Source of the DNA: Longicatena sp.
GTDB lineage: Bacteria; Bacillota_I; Bacilli_A; Erysipelotrichales; Erysipelotrichaceae
DNA: 10,737 bases
Assembly: GCA_020025055.1 (NCBI GenBank)
Contig: JAHHST010000050.1
Coordinates: 1-10,737, forward strand
Direction of reading: 5' to 3'
A program made the translations under genes and the position numbers. The notes under the pieces are model-generated. The model saw nothing but the letters and a program-made list of their open reading frames with translations, did no database searches and was not told the origin of the DNA. Of this stretch, positions 7,444 through 10,737 are shown in pieces; the first letter of the stretch is position 1, and every line of letters begins with the position of its first letter.

Positions 7444-8396
7444 AATATATATTAGCATTTATATGTAGTTTATTATTAACGTTATTAGTTATGCCAAAAC
7501 TAATTCCGTTTTTACATAAGATTAAGTTTGGACAAAGTATTCGTGAAGAGGGACCACAAAGTCATAAAGCTAAGACAGGAACTCCTACAATGGGAGGCGT
7601 TGTGTTTGTAATTGTTCCTATTATTGTTATGCTTATATTAAATTTTAAAGCATTTTTAACACCAGAAATGTTGATTGTAGTATTTGCATATTTGGGTTAT
7701 GCATGTATTGGATTTATTGATGATTTTTTAATTGTTGTAAAGAAAAATAACGATGGATTAAAACCATCAATGAAGTTTATGATGCAGAGCGTGTTAGCTA
7801 TTATTTTTTATTTTGCATATGTCAGTATTGCGAAAACAACAATTCAAATTCCAGTTTTACATATGACATTAGAATTAGGATTTTTGTACTTTATTTTAAT
7901 TTTCTTTATGTTTACATGTGAAAGCAACGCTGTAAATTTAACAGATGGATTAGATGGATTAAGTGCAGGTACATCGTTGATAGCAATTGCTCCATTTGTT
8001 ATTTTTGCTTTGTTACAAAAAAATAATGATTTAGCAATGTTTTTATTAGCTGTATCAGGGGCATTGCTTGGTTATTTAAAATTTAATGTGCATCCTGCAA
8101 AAATTTTTATGGGAGATACAGGATCACTTGCATTAGGTGGATTACTAGCAGCAACTGCTATGATTTTAAAACAAGAAATCTTATTAGTAATTATTGGTGG
8201 TGTTTTTGTTATGGAGTTATTATCTGTAGTAATTCAAGTAACAAGTTTTAAATTAACAGGCAAACGTGTATTTCGTATGTCACCACTTCATCATCATTTT
8301 GAATTAGGTGGAATGAAAGAGACAAAAGTTGTATTAATGTTTTGGTGCATAGGATTTATATTTGCGGCTCTAGGTTTATTATTAGGGGTGATTTAA
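7431..8396 (+). CDS. mraY: Phospho-N-acetylmuramoyl-pentapeptide transferase MraY
   Basis: MraY is the integral membrane enzyme that transfers phospho-MurNAc-pentapeptide from UDP to undecaprenyl phosphate, giving lipid I. The 321-residue protein is strongly hydrophobic, consistent with about ten membrane helices. Family motifs are complete: HKAKTGTPTMGG (45-56), the DD pair at 97-98 within GFIDDFL, ESNAVNLTDGLDGL (164-177), HPAKIFMGDTGS (221-232) with Asp229, and the histidine cluster in SPLHHHFE (284-291). The Asp and His residues are those that coordinate magnesium and form the active site in the family. The ribosome site GGGAGG (7421-7426) lies inside murE, and the 13-base overlap with murE implies coupled translation. 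One base separates its stop from the murD start. No irregularity seen. Confidence 0.97.
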   Translation: MLEVKYILAFICSLLLTLLVMPKLIPFLHKIKFGQSIREEGPQSHKAKTGTPTMGGVVFVIVPIIVMLILNFKAFLTPEMLIVVFAYLGYACIGFIDDFLIVVKKNNDGLKPSMKFMMQSVLAIIFYFAYVSIAKTTIQIPVLHMTLELGFLYFILIFFMFTCESNAVNLTDGLDGLSAGTSLIAIAPFVIFALLQKNNDLAMFLLAVSGALLGYLKFNVHPAKIFMGDTGSLALGGLLAATAMILKQEILLVIIGGVFVMELLSVVIQVTSFKLTGKRVFRMSPLHHHFELGGMKETKVVLMFWCIGFIFAALGLLLGVI

Positions 8397-8397
8397 T

Positions 8398-9711
8398 ATG
8401 AAAAGAAGTGTTTTAGTTATTGGTGCTGCGAAAAGTGGAGTAGCTGTCGCAAAATTATTACATCGTCATGGATATGATGTGGTAATTACAGATATGAAAG
8501 ATATTAAAGAAAAAGAAGAGTTAGTTTCATTAGGTATCGAGGTATTCGAAAACGGTCATCCAGAACAACTAAAAAGAGATGACTATGAATTTGTTGTAAA
8601 GAATCCTGGAATCAAGTACACAGTACCTTTTGTTAAATATTTCGTTGATCATAATGTTCAAATTTTAACAGAAATTGAAATTGGATATCGCTATGCAAAA
8701 AAATTCCATTATGGTGCAGTTACAGGAACAAATGGGAAAACAACAATTACAACTATGCTATATCAAATGTTACAAAGAAAAGGAAATGCGGTAGTTGCTG
8801 GAAACATCGGATTTCCATTATCTTCTCTTGCATATGAATATGAACAAGAGGAAAAAAGTGTTGCCTTAGAGTTAAGTAATTTTCAATTGCTTGGAATTGA
8901 TACATTTGCTCCAGAGGTAAGTGTTGTATGTAATCTTGCTCCAGATCACTTGGATTATATGCCAAGTGTAGAATTATATTACGAAAGTAAAATGAGAATA
9001 TATGAAAATAGTAAAAAAGATGATTGGTTTTTACGTAATGTAGATGATCCAACTGTTATGAAATATGCAAAAGATATTCCATGTACGGTTATTGACTTTT
9101 CATTAAATCGAACAGATGTCGATTTGTATAGAAAAAATGGGTGTGTGTGGCTAAGAGATGTTATGTTATTTGAAGAAAAAACATTCCCAGTTGTAGGAGA
9201 TTATAATTTGTCAAATGCAATGATTGCATCTTGTATGGCATACAAATTAGGGGTTTCTTTAGCTGATATTCGAGAAACAATTGCAAATTTCCACCCTGTT
9301 GAACATCGATTAGAATATTTAGGTAAAAAAGACGGAATTAAATTTTATAATGATTCAAAAGCAACCAATACGCATGCGACTACAGCTGCTTTAAGCAGTT
9401 TTGAAAAAAATATTATTTTACTTGCTGGAGGGCATGATAAAGGTATTAGTTTTGATGATTTAAAACAATATGATAATCGTGTTAAGTTATGTATTTCATT
9501 TGGAGAAACAAAAGAAAAATTTAAACCTATTTTTTCAAATGTTATTTGCGTTGAAACAATGCAAAATGCATTAGATGAAGCTATGAAAAAAGCTGAGGAA
9601 GGCGATATTATTTTATTATCACCAGCATGTTCAAGTTATGATCAATTCCCAAATTATGAAATTCGAGGGGAATTATTTAAAAAAATGGTGCACGAATATT
9701 TAGATAAATAA
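8398..9711 (+). CDS. murD: UDP-N-acetylmuramoyl-L-alanine--D-glutamate ligase MurD
   Basis: MurD is the cytoplasmic ATP-dependent ligase that joins D-glutamate to UDP-MurNAc-L-Ala, the step before MurE. The 437 residues have the three expected domains: an N-terminal Rossmann-like UDP-binding part (GAAKSG, 9-14), the central ATPase with P-loop VTGTNGKTT (108-116), DHLDYM (183-188) and probable carbamylated Lys198, and a C-terminal domain with GDYNLSNAMIA (267-277), HRLEYL (303-308), NDSKATNTHAT (318-328), LLAGGHDKG (341-349) and SPACSSYDQF (408-417). The ribosome site AGGGGTG at 8384-8390 lies in the end of mraY. In B. subtilis spoVE and murG would follow; here uppP does, 11 bases downstream. 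Nearly all isoleucine codons are ATT. Confidence 0.97.
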   Translation: MKRSVLVIGAAKSGVAVAKLLHRHGYDVVITDMKDIKEKEELVSLGIEVFENGHPEQLKRDDYEFVVKNPGIKYTVPFVKYFVDHNVQILTEIEIGYRYAKKFHYGAVTGTNGKTTITTMLYQMLQRKGNAVVAGNIGFPLSSLAYEYEQEEKSVALELSNFQLLGIDTFAPEVSVVCNLAPDHLDYMPSVELYYESKMRIYENSKKDDWFLRNVDDPTVMKYAKDIPCTVIDFSLNRTDVDLYRKNGCVWLRDVMLFEEKTFPVVGDYNLSNAMIASCMAYKLGVSLADIRETIANFHPVEHRLEYLGKKDGIKFYNDSKATNTHATTAALSSFEKNIILLAGGHDKGISFDDLKQYDNRVKLCISFGETKEKFKPIFSNVICVETMQNALDEAMKKAEEGDIILLSPACSSYDQFPNYEIRGELFKKMVHEYLDK

Positions 9712-9722
9712 AGGAGATTATA

Positions 9723-10571
9723 ATGCTAATAGAAATTTTGAAATCAGTATTATATGGAATTGTAGAAGGTATAACAGAATGGTTACCAGTAAGTTCTACA
9801 GGTCATATGATTTTATTTGAAGAAATATTACCGATGAATGTATCGGAAGATTTTTGGAATGTATTTTTAGTTGTAATACAATTAGGAGCTATTTTAGCAG
9901 TTGTGTTACTGTATTGGAATAAAATTTTCCCATTTAATTTTAAAAACAAAAATCGTCCATTTGTTCGATATGATATTATGAATTTATGGGGTAAAATTTT
10001 AGTTGCATGTGTTCCTGCAGCAATTGTAGGTATTGTATTTGATGATATTTTAGAAAAATATTTGTATAACTCAATGGTTGTTGCAACAATGTTAGTGTTA
10101 GTTGGTATTGCATTTTTAATTATTGAAAATAAAAACAAGACTCAGTATGCTAGAGTTCATAAATTAAACGAACTTACTTATCTAGACTCATTTAAAATCG
10201 GTTTATTCCAATTAATTGCGGCTATTTTCCCAGGAACATCTAGAAGTGGAGCAACAATATTAGGTGGATTAATGATTGGTGTAAGTCGCACGATTGCAGC
10301 AGAGTTTACATTTTTCTTAGCAATTCCTGTTATGTTTGGAGCTAGTTTATTAAAGATTTTGAAATTTTTAAAAGCTGGATATGTATTTACTAGTATGGAA
10401 ATTGGAATTTTATTAGTTGGTATGCTTGTAGCATTTATTGTATCAATTATTGTAATTCGTTTCTTAATGGGATATATTAAAAAGCATGATTTTAAAGTTT
10501 TTGGATATTATCGTATTGTATTAGGAATTATTGTTATAGCAAGTTTTTTTGCAGGCATTATTTCTATTTAA
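9723..10571 (+). CDS. uppP: Undecaprenyl-diphosphatase UppP (BacA family)
   Basis: UppP is the membrane phosphatase that converts undecaprenyl pyrophosphate to undecaprenyl phosphate, the carrier used by MraY. High levels give bacitracin resistance in bacteria that have it. The 282-residue length is typical. The first conserved block EGITEWLPVSSTGHM spans residues 15-29, with the catalytic-region Glu15, Glu19, Ser24, Ser25 and His28. The second is PGTSRSGATILGG (170-182) with Arg174. About seven to eight hydrophobic segments are visible. The ribosome site AAGGAG (9711-9716) overlaps the murD stop and is six bases from the ATG. Position directly behind murD suggests co-expression of lipid-carrier recycling with lipid I synthesis. 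This gene is usually elsewhere on the chromosome. A clean terminator follows. Confidence 0.96.
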   Translation: MLIEILKSVLYGIVEGITEWLPVSSTGHMILFEEILPMNVSEDFWNVFLVVIQLGAILAVVLLYWNKIFPFNFKNKNRPFVRYDIMNLWGKILVACVPAAIVGIVFDDILEKYLYNSMVVATMLVLVGIAFLIIENKNKTQYARVHKLNELTYLDSFKIGLFQLIAAIFPGTSRSGATILGGLMIGVSRTIAAEFTFFLAIPVMFGASLLKILKFLKAGYVFTSMEIGILLVGMLVAFIVSIIVIRFLMGYIKKHDFKVFGYYRIVLGIIVIASFFAGIISI

Positions 10572-10596
10572 TGTAAAGTAAAATAATTATAATAGG

Positions 10597-10630
10597 AAGA
10601 GTTTTTCATTATATCGAAAAACTCTTTTTT
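10597..10630 (+). terminator. Intrinsic terminator after uppP
   Basis: AAGAGTTTTTC at 10597-10607 is perfectly complementary to GAAAAACTCTT at 10616-10626, giving an 11-bp stem with an 8-base loop. A run of six Ts (10625-10630) follows. It begins 26 bases after the uppP stop and marks the end of the cell-wall operon. The A-run in the 3' arm also makes a weak signal on the other strand. Confidence 0.9.
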
Positions 10631-10672
10631 GTTTAAAGAAAACCCGTAGACTATGAAGTGAACTGATATGTA

Positions 10673-10699
10673 CCCTCTTTACTGGACAAAACTGGAGGG
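10673..10699 (+). repeat. Inverted repeat CCCTC/GAGGG that can mask the ribosome site of the IS-like frame
   Basis: CCCTC at 10673-10677 is complementary to GAGGG at 10695-10699, which forms the core of the Shine-Dalgarno before the ATG at 10708. Between them ACTGGA occurs twice, at 10681 and 10691. A transcript entering from outside the element would contain both arms and could hide the ribosome site, as known for some insertion sequences. The stem is only five pairs with a 17-base loop, so its effect is uncertain. Confidence 0.4.
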
Positions 10700-10707
10700 G
10701 TTTTATT

Positions 10708-10737
10708 ATGGCTAAATTAACATATAAAGAAATAATT
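10708..10737 (+). CDS. Start of a probable transposase first frame (OrfA-like), partial at 3' end
   Basis: Only ten codons are visible: MAKLTYKEII. The ATG is preceded at seven bases by GGAGGGG (10694-10700), an excellent Shine-Dalgarno. Short basic starts of the form M-x-K-L-T-Y-x-E lead into the helix-turn-helix of several IS3-family OrfA proteins, which supports the call with the IS-like end just upstream. No domain can be seen in so short a piece, so another small DNA-binding protein cannot be excluded. Confidence 0.5.
   Translation, partial: MAKLTYKEII

Larger units (their letters stand above)
10659..10737 (+). mobile_element. Left end of a probable IS3-family (IS150-like) insertion sequence, cut by the window edge
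   Basis: After the uppP terminator the sequence reads TGAACTGATATGTACCC, then CTCTTTACTGGACA. This resembles the TG-starting, C-rich left ends with a GGACA core that are common in IS3/IS150-group elements. Within 40 bases a strong ribosome site and a reading frame starting MAKLTYKE appear, like the first frame of such elements. The exact left boundary could be 10659, 10664 or 10669. The right end, transposase core and target duplication lie outside the window, so the family call is tentative. Confidence 0.55.

Noticed and set aside
10588..10593. TATAAT just before the final terminator as a promoter
   Set aside because: There is no -35 match at a suitable distance, and it would run straight into the terminator.
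10629..10657. TTGTTT/TATGAA pair as a promoter for the IS-like frame
   Set aside because: Only 3 of 6 and 4 of 6 matches; too weak to report.

Overview
The window is a low-GC, single-strand run of cell-wall and division genes: the front half of a dcw (division and cell wall) cluster of a Gram-positive Bacillota bacterium. The order mraZ, rsmH, ftsL, a PASTA division PBP, a SpoVD-like PBP, murE, mraY, murD matches the Bacillus subtilis cluster. The very AT-rich coding, the strong AGGAGG-type ribosome sites and the tandem AAAGTGG MraZ boxes suggest a Firmicute. An Erysipelotrichia-like or clostridial gut bacterium is my guess, but the sequence alone does not fix the species.

Layout. Bases 1-136 hold the cluster promoter (-35 at 65-70, -10 at 88-93) and 10-bp-spaced MraZ boxes that run into the mraZ ribosome site. 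mraZ (137-565), rsmH (565-1500), ftsL (1506-1820) and pbpB (1831-4020) are packed with overlaps or gaps of 10 bases or fewer. A strong hairpin plus U-tract follows pbpB (about 4023-4066) and splits the cluster into two blocks. The second block is spoVD-like (4113-6029), murE (6010-7443, TTG start), mraY (7431-8396), murD (8398-9711) and uppP (9723-10571), again tightly coupled. A second intrinsic terminator (10597-10630) closes it. The last ~80 bases look like the left end of an IS3-type insertion sequence with the first ten codons of its first reading frame.

How the genes work together. MurE and MurD add amino acids to UDP-MurNAc. MraY moves the finished pentapeptide to undecaprenyl phosphate (lipid I). 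UppP regenerates undecaprenyl phosphate from the pyrophosphate. The two class B PBPs cross-link the product, and FtsL helps recruit and activate the division enzyme. MraZ regulates the cluster, and RsmH methylates 16S rRNA. The usual next genes (spoVE/ftsW, murG, divIB, ftsA, ftsZ) are absent here. uppP takes their place and the cluster ends, so the lineage has a split dcw cluster.

I found no convincing new system. The most interesting points are the MraZ operator overlapping the ribosome site, the terminator between the two PBPs, the replacement by serine of both redox cysteines known from SpoVD, the different codon use of murE, and the broken gene order at murD.
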